Origin: Romanomermis culicivorax
Lineage: Eukaryota; Nematoda; Enoplea; Mermithida; Mermithidae
Assembly: GCA_963922205.1 (NCBI GenBank)
Contig: CAWUHX010000427.1
Coordinates: 1-64,000, forward strand
Direction of reading: 5' to 3'
DNA length: 64,000 nt
Part shown: positions 1 to 13,300 of the stretch, piece by piece
Numbering within the stretch: the stretch's first letter is position 1
Layout: each line of letters starts with the position of its first letter
The notes under the pieces: generated by a model
Told to the model about the DNA's origin: nothing
The model's database searches: none
The model's input: the letters and a program-made list of their open reading frames with translations, nothing else
Made by a program: the position numbers and the translations under genes

Positions 1-120
1 GAACTGGAGGGGGGGTTGGGGGTGGACGATTTTGGGTACAGGGTTGGCCAAGTTGGGGGGGGCCCAACCTCCCCCCCCCCAAGTACAGGTATATCCAGGT
101 CTCAGGTAAGTCTAATTAGT
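1..120. repeat. G/C-homopolymer repeat end
   Basis: Long G and C runs surround GGCCAAGTTGGGG and are followed by CCCCAAGTACAGGT. The same words recur at 17880-17910 and 20490-20535, so this is the end of a dispersed palindromic repeat cut by the window edge. No coding potential is seen. Confidence 0.5.
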
Positions 121-1321
121 TAAGAAAAACAAACGACAAGATTCAAGTTTCTGATCAATAACAAAATTTATATTGCAGTCAAGTGGCTTCGACCTGTCTC
201 CTTGGGCCATATGTTAAAAGCCAGTGCTGTCAGGTAGGTGATACTCCGACTACGAGTGTACACCATTTTGAAATGATCGATGCAGCGGCCGGAATTTCGG
301 CGAACGCAGCCTTATTAGAGATCAGGATATCAATTTCGATAATCTTGAAATGATTACAAAGAGTGGTCACCAAGATCTGAAGGGAAAATCTACTGATTAG
401 AGTCAACGAATTTTCCACAATTTTGAGTAAAAATCTGGCTGCGACCTCGGTGCACCGATCATTTCAAAATGAATAGAGTATAGAGCACAAGCTAAATATT
501 TACCACACACCAATCGGTCTTAGTACCACAAAATCGCATCATCTTGATTCTTAACATATTGAATAGCTGCTACTTGGTAAAAAATATACATTTTTAAGGC
601 AGATTAAGCATTAGCTAAATTTTTAACGCACGCCCCTTGAACTCTGCAAATACGGAAAATTCCTTCTGAAAACCAAAAAAACGCACACTTTTGGTAAAAT
701 TCTGCTAAAATCGGGTTTAAGCATGATTACTTTCTAAGCATTTGTGCTACATACCCGCATACCTGTCTTCTTTGTTCCAAATTCGCAGAAAATTGATTTG
801 AGGTATTGACAAATGTAAGCACCCCAAAGAATAATCTTCCTTTACAATCAGCTATGCTGATCTAATGAAAAGTATTTCCAGAACATCTATAATGTTTTGG
901 GATTTGCAGTTCTTGAATTGGATTTAGAGAGCCTGAGACACGATTTTAATGAAAATGAGAATTTTTTATGAAGTGATTTCACTCCGAAATCAACAGAATC
1001 AAATTCGGTTGACTCATTATCAGTTAATCACGTTTGGGAGATCATTCACAAATGTTGAAACGAAGCATGTTATAGCTTCATCACAATCATAAAACTCATA
1101 TACCGAAAAATCCCGATGCCGACCACTTTTTTGAGACCGAAATTGGAATTAGCCATCCCGGTCGGGATCGAGATCCCGACCAAACCCTAATCACGCGGAC
1201 GTAGATAACACTAATACCCATTATTTAAGAAGTCTTTTAATATATTCTTAACGTATCGCAAATTTTTTGCCCTTTGACGCTTTATCGTAACAGTCCTTTA
1301 CGTATCTGTCTCTTTACGTAG
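121..1321. other. Non-coding, probably GTF2F1 intron
   Basis: The first GTF2F1 exon in the window starts at 1322 and begins inside a codon, so this stretch should be intron. I found no convincing upstream exon. A palindromic piece at 1160-1185 (CGGTCGGGATCGAGATCCCGAC) looks like a transposon end. Nothing else is recognisable. Confidence 0.4.
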
Positions 1322-4300
1322 GTTCGTCCAAACAATGCAAAAAATACCGGGGCATAAAAGAAGGTACAGTTTCTCAAAATGTGGACTACTGGGTTTTCGT
1401 GAGGCAAAACGATAACACTTTGGAAGCTTATCCCGTGGACGACTGGTACGCATTCATGCCTATTGGACGATATAAAACTCTCGATGCAGACGAAGCTGAG
1501 GAGAAATTTTCGCAGTGAGAATTATTCAGCGACGGATCAAAATAACATCAAACTTCTGTAAAAATTTTGCGATTTCGAATCATTTTGAACTTTTATCCGG
1601 AAAATTACTCATTTTAACGTTACGTGAATAATGTTCCCTTTCAGACGGAACAGAATTCTAAATCAGTTCGCTTTAAAAATTAAAGAACAACTTCAAGGAC
1701 TCGAAAACAACGACGAAACAGACGGAAAAGCTAAATCTTCCAAGGACAGAGAGGTTGGTAAATTTCATAGTAAAATCAAGGTTTTTCTGCGCGCCTTCGT
1801 CCCTATCGTGCGGAAATGACTCCAAAATTTTTCCCCTCTGCAATTTTTTCCGTTCCAAATTAAAATCATGTAAAAAATGCATAAAATGATCGAAAATTGT
1901 AGATTCTCACGAAAATCTTCTTTCTCTATTTTTCTGACTTTACAACATTATTTTAGAATCATAAAATAATTGCTGCTGACATTTCTGTGATTAGAAGTCA
2001 AGATTTGTTGATTTGAATCGATGCCTCATTCCAAAAATCCCTAGATTTTAGTGTTCTAGAACGCTTGAAAATGAATCTTCTCATACTTATTCCTCAAATT
2101 AAGGCTTCACATTTTCAGTCGATATCTTCATCGTCTCCCAGTAAAAAATTGTGTTCAGGAAACTTCAAGCGAAAGAAAAAAATGTGCACATCAATCAAAA
2201 AATCTTATTTCCTAATGAAATCCAAATTTAAAAGTGAGATAAGGTACTTTAGATAATGAAAACTTTGGGAGATTAACTTCCGGCAGGTGGCGCCGGAGAA
2301 TTTTTGAATACAGAAGCTCGAAATGTTGAAAAATGGTTTTTAGTATAGTTTTTAGTTTTTATAACTTTGGTTTTGATTTTTAATACTTTTGATTTTTATT
2401 TTGTTTTGATTTTTAATACTAGGAATAGTTTTTAATACTCTTGGTTTTGATTTTTAGTAAAGAAATGGGTGAATAAGTGAATGAAGTAATGGGTAAAAAA
2501 TCAACGAGTTCATATTCATCGCAACCGGAAAATTAATTTTCAGTATATTTTCAAAGAAAGCTTGAGAATAGCAGATACAGGAAAGCAATCAAGTATAAAT
2601 GAGGAATGAAAATAGACTTCTGTTTGGTCGCGTTTTAGTTCAATTTTAGGAAATATAGATTATAGCCATTGTCGGCCCAAAGCGTCAGAAATATTTTTGA
2701 TTATGACTTTTTTGGTCGCACCAAAACGCACCTTTTCATTAACGCCGGCAGTAGAACACCCAAAAATATTTCCGCTCCGTGCCAAAAATGCTCAAAAAAT
2801 TTTTCGCACGACCAAAAAGTCTGCACTGTGCGGAAAAAAGCCTGGTATAATTTTCACTGGTTGATAATGAGAGAACCAGTTATTTTCGAGCGCAACTCAT
2901 TCTAAATTATAATTACAAAATTTCTTTATGATCTATGAACATTCGTTTCTCGAGTTTCGGCACTTCTTTTCAACCGACGGAAGCTTCAATCCTCAATTTG
3001 CGACATTTTTAGGATGAAGACGATGATCCAACGAAAGTAAAGAAGGCTAAAGCTACAGAAAGTAATTCAACATTTGATTGAACGAAAAACAAAATAATAA
3101 ATCGTAGGTTTTTTATCAATCACATTCATCGACTCAGTGTGGTATATATATGTAACTTGATAACGGGTCTGCTGAATTGATTGGAATTGATGTAAGTACG
3201 TATCTCCAACAGGTTTTTTTGTTTGAAAATCGCGAGCCAAATGGCTCCTAGGCCTAAATTTTTAGGAGCCAAAAATCTGTAATTGAAGAATATCGAAGTA
3301 TAAGCTTGTAACGCATTGTTGAATGTAATTAAATTATATGGATATTCAATCAGTTGATACGTGTTTAAGAAAATGATTATTCAAAACTTACTTTTCAACC
3401 AGTGTTTTTTTACTAGACTCCTTTACCTGTATAAAGATCGACCAAGAAATCTTTGTACGAACACTGTTTTTTTGTACACAGAAAACCATGATTTTTGTGT
3501 ATTTTTGCACAAACCCTCTTCCAGATAACACTTGAGTTCATTTTCTGCATATATGGCACAAAAGTACCGTGTATTGAAAAATGTAGCTTCTGTTCTTATT
3601 ACTCCTGTTGTCTCCTATCTTTCCGGCGCGTAAATTTTTAGGTTCTGTCATTCTAGAGTGCTAGAAAATCAATTTAATGAAACTTGTCCAATAAGCATAA
3701 GGTTCAATTTTTCTGTTTAAACACATGTCTATATTATCTTACAAATTAAAAAATATACCCATACATAAATAAGTTTGGAAAACTTCAAGTTAAACTTGAT
3801 GTTTCTGAGAATCACTTCCATGATGCTTATGTTCCAGTTCATGTTTAAGGTTTATGTTTAAAATTAATGCTTGTGTTTAAAATTATATTCACAAAGTTGA
3901 AAGAATTGATGTTTTGACTTTTATAGTGAATTTTTTTCCACAAAAATGCAGTATTTGTGAAAAAACAGTTGATAAATCAATCCGATTAATTATGAAATAA
4001 AATTTTTCGGTGTTTCCTGTTTTTAGAGCACGCAGAACACTTGATTTAAATCTAAATTTGAATGAAAATAATGGTAATTCACTTACTCATAAATATAAAA
4101 TCAAAATTTTTTGGGAGCTAAAATGGCTCCTAGACCTGAAATTTTAGGAGCTATATCCATATTTCTAGGGGCCCAGACCCCTAAAATTGTCAAAAAAAGC
4201 TAGATTTCCAACTCCAAAATTTTTTTTTGATCTATAGTTTTCTCGTTGTGCTTCTGTCGCTATTAGGTTTGTTGCAGCTGAAATTCATACATTCAGACGA

Positions 4301-7300
4301 TGAGAAGGCGAAAGTCAAAAAGAAACGCAAACCAAAGAAATCTAAAAAGGCAGACGAAGAGGGTGAAAATTTCATCGCGTCAGCTGATTCCGACGACGGA
4401 GACGATGAAGGTCGAGAAGTGGATTATATGTCCGACACTGACCTGAGCGTGAGGTAAGAAGTGTAATCCTGAATGCTTTTGATTCTTGGTTTAAGTGGTG
4501 TTGTGAATGTTTTCCCCGTGAACGAAAAATTTTAATTGAAATATTTTCTAGAGTTCAGAGAGTCTTTCTATTGCTAGAAGTTCTCAGATTCAAACTTCGT
4601 TAGTAGGTACCCTGTATAGTATGTACGTCTTGTCGCATAATGTGTGCGGTTCGCATGGTCCCAGCCGAGTACTTCGTAGGGACTAGCCTCGCTTATGACT
4701 CACTCGGTTAGTGCGTAATACGCACACTCAGGAAAAAACCGCCTATATCTTACGATGTTATAAGGCTTGGTTGGTAGGTACACGGTTAGTATATGTCGCG
4801 AGCTGAATAGTGAATACGACAGAACTTGACTGATACGTACCGAACAAATTTTTGGAGGATAAAACTAACTTGGAAACAATACAAACGGCTTTGTCGTCTG
4901 TGTTTTATTTTTGAGTTGATTCTTTGTAAAATACATTGGAATAACAGATGTGGTATTTTGAAATCAGGCGACAGCGATTCGAATGATCAGAATGAACCCG
5001 AAACATTGGCTACTCAAGAAGCGAAAACTACATTCAGAATGTTCGAAATTTTCGTTGACTTAAAAAAAATGTGACGATCAATTATCGATATCCTTGAACT
5101 CTTTGGAAGATTTTTATGATTTTAAACACTTGAAGTCTTTGAAACAAACTAAATTAACGGACTTTTTAGCTCGATTTTCGTTTCCAAGTTGTTATACATG
5201 TCGTAGTTTTCATGTTACGATTATATATGAAAAAATAATTCAAAGTTGAACAAACTCGTTTAGCAAATATGCTTGGTTAGTATGTACGGTCAAGTCCGAT
5301 CGCTTAGGGACACGTACTCTCCGAGTTCGACTGTAACTGATTAACTGACCGATCTAACTTATACATACTTTCAGTTCTGAAGAAGAACCGGAAGTCAAAA
5401 TCAGACAAGCTTTGATTGGAGTTGACGAGGAAGAGGGTATCAAGAAATTGATTGAATCTGACGACGAAGAAAACGAACAAGATCAACAAGAAGACGACGA
5501 AAACGGTGACGTTAATGTAGACAAAGTAAAAAAATTTGATGCCAAATTGAGCACTCTACGTACAGTCGGTGCTGATGAAGAAGACAAAGGTAAAATGTTC
5601 GCTGAAATTTTGTTTGTCTACAAATTTTGCTCTTTAAAAATTCCCAATAGTTTGAAAGAAACCAAAAAATTAATCAAAGTTTTCTATTAAGATTTATTCC
5701 TGAACTGTACTCGTAACGTCTATCTCCCGATTGGCCAGCAGACAACATTTGCACTACTCATAGATTGAACATGAAATATTTACTTTGTTGGTGTTTATTT
5801 TTTTGTTTTCAGGATCAGAAAGTAGCTCCGATTCCGAAGACCCAGATGAAGAAAACGTTAAATCTCCGTTTTTTATGAAAGAGGTGCATATAACTCAGTC
5901 ACAGCCACCTGTTCCCTTACTCAGATATACCTGCTTTTTAGGTCAAAAAGCCTGAAAGCGGCCCAAGCAGTTCAACAGAAGCTGGCGACGAACCTTCCGC
6001 AAAAAGAAAAATCAAAGAAGAACCTGCTTCGGGTACACCAGCTAAGAAACCCAAAGTGGATAAGTAAGTAGCGTACATTATATGGTCAAAGTATACTGCT
6101 CCATATGCTAGGTTATGCGACTACGCAAGGACGATTTAGTGGGGGCTGCGCATTTTCCCTGCAGAATTAATGTGTAATCTAGATGAAAATTAGTAATCGG
6201 AGGAACCAAAAAGTTAGTATGATTATTATTCGCAGAATATACAGGGTGATCATTGATCAACAGACCTGAAAAACAGGTTTTATATCTGTACGCCGATGTT
6301 TGGATAGTTAGACCTTCTCTTTATCGATGCCTTGGCTATAGTGCAACAGTTCTTGTCCAGACATGATAACGCAACTATTAAAAACTAAACGGTCCCCCCC
6401 ATAGGGCGGACCACTTGGACTCCATGAAGAAAGTCTACACACAACCGACTTGAATAGGAAAAACCCTGTTAGAGTATGTCTCCGATCTGACGCCGGAAAT
6501 ATCCGCACTGAACGGTTTCCAGTGACGCACCACGCTACAGCATACGGAAGATCCATGCAGATTAATGAATATTGTTGAAGAAACAGACGCATCAACCAAT
6601 ATAAAACAAAGTATATAAAACAGTGTTTGGAGCGTTTATTTGGCATCGGCCTAGGTTTATGCATTAAAAATATATTTCTAAAAGAATAAATATTTTCACA
6701 TCAGTTTTCATGGTGTTCCTTCTATGCAAATCGTCTGCGTCGATTTTCGTCCTCCACCAATCGCCAATGTGCATGTTTTCTTTATGATCACGAAAATGGG
6801 CCGCTAACGTAGCGCCCAACTTGTCTAACTGCTATGTCATGAAAAACATGTAAAATGCTTTTTTTACCTCAATATATGTTTACAAAACGTCGAAAATTTA
6901 CAGAATTGAACTTGGAAAAGTCAGTGAATTTTTTCTGTGAAAATGTGGGTCTCCCTGAGTACATCTTATTTGATCAATATTTAAAATGTTTTTCTAAACA
7001 ACTATCAACATTTGCTTGTCAACTTCACCATATTCAAAAAAACTATTTTAGAAATTGAGTTATACAGGGGGGATTTTGCAGAAATTCATAGCTCCGTTGA
7101 TTGTGCATAATCTACACTAGAAAATGCCTATTTTTGTTCTAATAGCATCTGCCTAGCAGCTGCTACCTTTTAGTATGGCTCCTGTTTCACCTGACAGACA
7201 TTATACCATACTTATCGGCTACTTATTTGCGAAATCATGCTACAGAAAATACTCGCGAACATGCCAGTTTTTTTGTATGGATTCGCATAGCGACCATCAC

Positions 7301-10300
7301 TCGTCTTATCCCCCTCAGCTAGAACTTTATTCAAGGGAAAGCAGGACAGTGGCACCCTATAGTTTATCCTAATACGTGATTTACTCTTATGCTAAACTAC
7401 AATATCTAGCTAGTCGAATTGCAGAATTTTTGTAAACCGAACAATATTATACTGTAGGAATTTGCATCCGATGACTTCTGCATATTTCTAAATGTGTCCA
7501 AAGTCGTAGTGATACTAAACCACTCATCAGCGTGAGGGTTTGACCTCACTCATATGGATTTTTTGACCCCATTTAAGTAGTGACTTTACAAGGTAAGCAA
7601 TATTTTCCCTCCAAAACGCAAAAAAATTGAGTATCAATATATAGATCTCCTTATCTATTCAGAAACACGATTTGAAATGATGTACTTTCATTTTTGACAG
7701 AGTTACGGGTGTTTGACGCTGGATTGAAATTTTTTTGACATCCCACAGATTTTCGTTGCCGCTGATGTATGGACTGTATGTCCGAGGGGCAAAAATCCAC
7801 GGTAGTCTATGATCAAGTTAAAATTGCCACCCTAGATATAGGCCAGAAGTTATGTGATAGGTCAACGTCTGCAGTATTTTTTACAGAATTATACTTTTGA
7901 AATGATCGATGCAGCAATCCCATAAAAGCATATGTAACGTAGCGCCTAGGTCTGGGGCGTCGGACGACTTTTTTTGGGGCCGGGGTCAGTAATTCCCAAA
8001 ATTTTGGGGGGAGGGGTCCCCGGGAAAAAAACCCGATTTTTTTCACGTAAAAAGTCAGAAAAATAGTTCAAAAAATAGTAATTTTTTCTAAAAAGACCGA
8101 AAAAATGTATTCATGGCGCGAAGCGCCCAGAAAATTCACATTTTTGATCATTTTTTGTTCAAAAATTGACATTTTTTATCAAAAAATTAACATTTTTCAG
8201 TATTTTCCGACCAGAAGTATAGGGGTTCCTACGGCTACCATATGGCTAGCCATAGGATTGGAAAATCCTGGGGGACGGTCGCCCAATGAATAGCCATATG
8301 GTCGACGATTTCTGGGGGTATCCATAGCACTTCCCGCCCAATTACATGTATGCATGAAAGTAAATTCAATGCAAAAGAAACTATACTCTGTTTTTCTTGA
8401 AATGCCTCTGAATAATGAAAGTGGAAAGCAAGTAGTATGCCAGATTTTCACGATTTCCTGATAAACAATTTATCATATAGGACTGGAAATTTGTCGGCAT
8501 ACCTGCCTTCTCTTTAGCAATTTGCCGAGTTAAAAATTTTACGGTAAGAGCTCTGTGTAAACGACTTCGACGACAGTACTGATTTGTATCACTTTTCTAT
8601 TTGGAAGCATTTTATAAAAAAACAGATTATAGGTAAACTCATTATTGTAATCAATGGAGAAAATTTTTCGTCAGTGAGCTAAGAATTCCTGTCAATAATC
8701 TGGTTAGGTGGTCCAAATTTCTGGAGTAGCACTCGGGCATCGAGGCAGTTCTGACCAAATCGACAGTCTTAAGCATGATTTCTTCAATGATTTTGGCTTC
8801 TCCCACCCTCATGAAGAAAATGCAGCATTTTTTATAATATAGTTTTCCATTGAATGAATATTGCGTAGCTGATTGAAACTACTTCTTTGGCTTTCGCTGC
8901 GTCCATCATTCTAAATTAAATAGGCGATGTGTGGAAAAATATACAACTGCTGAGGTTCCCGTTCATTCCCTTCATGAGTTTCCAGCTTTTAACCGACCCC
9001 AAAGCACAGAATTTCGAATGATGATGGGCATGCGTCTGTGAAAACAGGTACGTCCTTCGCAAATAAAAGTTTATTTTCTTATTTTGCCGGGATAATCATT
9101 TTGCACATGCCTCAGTTTTTTTGCATATTGATAAAAATTGAGTAATTCTGTAGTTTTTCTAGGAATACATTCAAATAAAATCGGAAAGCAAAGTACTATT
9201 TACATCTTCACGATATTCTGCTGAGCCTATATTAAAGGGCTAAAAATTTGTAATCTTGCTCAGCTAGCGTTTAGCAATTTTTGGATATAATGTATGTAGT
9301 AATAGCTCTGCATGAGCGACATTGATGACAGTTCCATTTCTTGTCATTGTTCTTCAACCATCCTAAAAAATGGAGATGCATCATAATAGGTGTTAAGACA
9401 CGATTTCTGAGAGATTCTACCTAGAAATCATCGACCATATGGCTAGCCATTGGGCGACCCCCCCCAGGATTTTCCAATCCTATGGCTAGCCATATGGTAC
9501 CCCTAGGGACCCCCATAGTTTTAGTCGGAAAAATACTGAAAAATGTCATTTTTTCCATGAAAAATGTTAATTTTTGAACAAAAAATGGTCAAAAACGTCA
9601 ATTTTCTCGGCGCTTCGCACCATAAGTACATATTTTATCATTTTTTAGACAAAAATTACTACTTTTTAAACCGTTTTTCGGGCATTTTTCACGGAAAAAA
9701 TCGAATTTTTCCCTTCAGTGACCCCTCCCCCCAAAATTTTGGGAATTACTGACCCCCGACCCCAAAAAGTGCTCCAACCCCCCCCCAGACCTCGGAGCTC
9801 CGTTACACGTATGTATAGGCCTATGATAAGTTGAAAACTAATCATACCTCAAAATCAGATATTTTGGGTAGTTTCATGCGCTGAGTTTCGGGTACCATTC
9901 GTTTTGCTTGTAAACGAAAATTCGCACCGCTACAGTATGCCAAAGTTTGAAAATTTATGATTTTTTTGCATTTTTCAGTAGTCTTGCTAAGCAAGCGATA
10001 TTCCGAGATTGGTTTGATCTAACTTGATGAATAAATATTCATTTTGTAGAGGAGAAAATAAGCTCTCTTTTGATGTATTATTTATTGTAAATAATTGCAT
10101 ATTACATTTTTTCATAAAGTTTAAAGTGTCAAAAATGAGCTGTCAAAATTGGAAAAATTTCGTTTATGGGCACTCTGGAGCACCTTCCCATCGGAAGCCG
10201 CAGAATTTTATTTTCCTTTATTGTAGCCCATCCATTTTTACTGCTTTGGTCAAATTTTCATCAAAATTTTTGTACCATTTTGAAAGCTGCACTGCTCTGA

Positions 10301-13300
10301 AGAAGGCATACTTATGAAAATTTCGTATAAATCATTGTATTTGCCAGGTGGCCCTTGCCTACCCCTTGTGATATATTTATTACCTATACTGTAGAATTAT
10401 CAATTAACTAACAGATTATAGTTTGATGTATTAATTATTTTACAAGCAAATATTTTACACTCTGAAAGAAAGTTTGAACAGTCAAAATTAGAAGCAAAAG
10501 TGAAGAAAAATCCTGCTTAGAGGCACTCCCGAGCACCTTCACCTACCATGCTGCAGAATTTTATCTTTTTATTCTTTTATTCATACATTCCTACAGTACC
10601 AGTACAGTGTGAAAGCAGCATCATGATTTGAATACCCATTGAGAAGGTACAGAGATCCACAGAAAGCAAAACCCTGAAAAATGCTCAAAAATTGATAATT
10701 TTTTTTGCATTTTTTGCATTTAGCATTTTGCATTTGTTAAAAATATTGGTTCTGTATCTCGATACTAGAACCAGAAAATAAGGAGCATGAGGAGAAAATT
10801 TGCTGAAAGTGACATCAAAAATTATATTCTGCTCCAACAGTTTTTTACTGTTTTTTTTATAAACTATAAACAACCTATCCTAAGCAAAAAATTGGACCAA
10901 TGAAAAATATTTTGTTTTTAAAATTTTCTAACCCGATTGTTAGGTCCACTTATTGATGGAGATGAAGTTTATTTTTTGGCATACTAATCTATGGGGTATT
11001 ATTTCCCGGGGTTATATTAACTGCTGAGTCTGTGAAGGCATGATCTGGTTTCAATTATGTATATATGGAGATTCTTTTGATTAATAGAAAACAGGAATGA
11101 TCCTTTTGCTTATAAGGGATGCCCTGAATGATCAGATCCAAGGCCACACATAATTTTGTTCACAAATTTATCCGGCTATCATTTTTCTAGTTCATACTTT
11201 GTAATTAGTGATAACCCTATATCACCAGACATGCTCACGTGATTCACATCATATTTTTTGTTATGTTTTTCACCACGTTTTGTGTTACTGTAATTTACGT
11301 CATTTTTACGTTTTGTTTTGACAATTTTTACATGCATTTTCTGTGTGTACTTTTATGTTTTGTTTCTGTCTTACTTTTGCACTTTTATTCCCGTTACGTT
11401 TTTGTTATTTTTCGTTACGCACGTAGACTATGGTATGTCACCCGCTAGTCAAGAATTTCTGTTAAAGATAAGCTCTCTGAGCTCATTGCTGTAATTGGAG
11501 CACAACATGCACCTCTTATCAGTAAAAACTAGCCACGTTTCGCAACATGAAACACCTAGTTGGAAATTTTCACTAGATGACATTCCTATGCTAAGCATGG
11601 AGAGTGGAAACTCGCCCCAATGCTTAACGTAGTGAACTGGAAAATGTCTATGTGACCATGGGCATCTTCTGCAGCCATTTCGGCTGCAGAAGTTAGCTTG
11701 GGTGTGTCTTAGCTCCGCCCAAGGCATACTGTAGATTACGGGGCCCTTTAAAAGGGCTTGTTTCATTAATTTTGCACTCATTTTTGGGCCCAATCGTCTA
11801 TTGGGTTTTACAGCTTGCGTTCCTGCGTTTGCCTGCGTCGTTTTTATATTAAATTTACATAGTGTACCTGGGTCTGCCGCCTATTCAAAAAATTTACATA
11901 TTGGCCTTCAGTCTCCCTTGCGTTGCCCGTTACTGTAACCCAACCTTAGGAATTTACCCCATCCCCATTGATCGAGAAACCCCCGTCCCCTCCCTGAGGA
12001 ACGTTTTGATACAGTTGCGTGCCAACCCGCATTCACATACCCTCCACGCCAAATTGCTTTGGATTGTCGAACCTGTTTCCCTGCTGTCCGTAGGACCCAC
12101 GCTTTGACCCTTGAACCTGTCTCCCAGTGTCGAGTACTTTGAGAAGAGGATTTAGTGAGTCTTCTCAGGGGTTATTATTGTTGAGGGTATATTTGTGGGA
12201 ATCCTCCTCAAGCTAGTTTTCCCTTGAGAGTACCCTCAGTTAAGACAGCCCTCGGACCCTTAAGGTCAGGGCCAATTAGGGGATTTAAGTTGACAATCGG
12301 GTCCCCTACAGTAAGCCATTCCACAAATGGCACAGTCCCTCATTCTCAGTGAATGAGGACTAGGGATTGCCACCCCTGACCCGGCCGCGTTGTCCATTAT
12401 TCTACAGCTGAACCCTAGAACAAGCCCGAGGTACACCATGGGTTTTCCTGTGGTAGTACCAGCTGGGTTAGGTTCCCGAAACGAAAATAATAGCGAGCCA
12501 CCTAACGGGGTCACAGCATGCCACCTACAGTGTCATGGCCGTATTTCCTACAGAATATGGTATGGGTTTTCCCATCAATGTGACTGTTAACCAATTCAGT
12601 TAATTTCGTTTAATGTGACAAGGGGGAACAAGTTGATAATCTCAGAATAATGGCTCATGGTTTTCTCTCTCAATAAGTGGCACTGATCACATGTTCCATA
12701 GTGCAGGATCACATGGTCTATAGTAATGGCATATAAATATGGAACATTTTTATGATTCCAATGTGTGTCAAAATGCTTACGCTTCTGCCATGCTTATAAT
12801 TAATCAGCATTTCAAAAAATACTACCAATTCAATATTTTATTTATTATGCATACTATTTATATGATGCTCTGTCAATCATACTTTAATTATTTATGAAAG
12901 TAGATAATGCATTTCTTTGTGGAAAGATTTGAACATTTCCAAAATCTTTTCCATGCTCCTAATGCAACCATCGTAATCCATTGATCCATCACAGTTGAAC
13001 AAAAAATGATTCCTATGGAAGGTGAGATCCTCAGGGAAAAAGAGTAATAGCTGGTACAACTTTTGACCAATTGGGCTAGAAAGTTTTGAGAAAATATTTT
13101 TCATTAGTCCAATTTTTTGCTTAGGATAGGTTGTTTACAGTTTATAAACAAAACAGTAAAAAACTGTTATGGCAGAATATAACTTTGGACATTACTTTCA
13201 GCAAATTTTCTCCTTATGCTCCTTATTTTCTGGTTCTAGTATCGAGATACAGAACCAATATTTTTAACAAATGCAAAATGCTAAATGCAAAAAGATGCAA

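Noticed and set aside
179-233. Possible extra upstream GTF2F1 exon between TTGCAG and GTAGGT
   Set aside because: No frame both avoids stops and matches TFIIF alpha, and the phase does not fit the exon at 1322.
2119-2150. Possible serine-rich micro-exon of GTF2F1
   Set aside because: The phase does not fit the junction between 1753 and 3013, which already joins cleanly.
6308-6664. 118-residue minus-strand frame in the GTF2F1 intron
   Set aside because: No recognisable domain, and it lies in repeat-rich intron; chance open frame.
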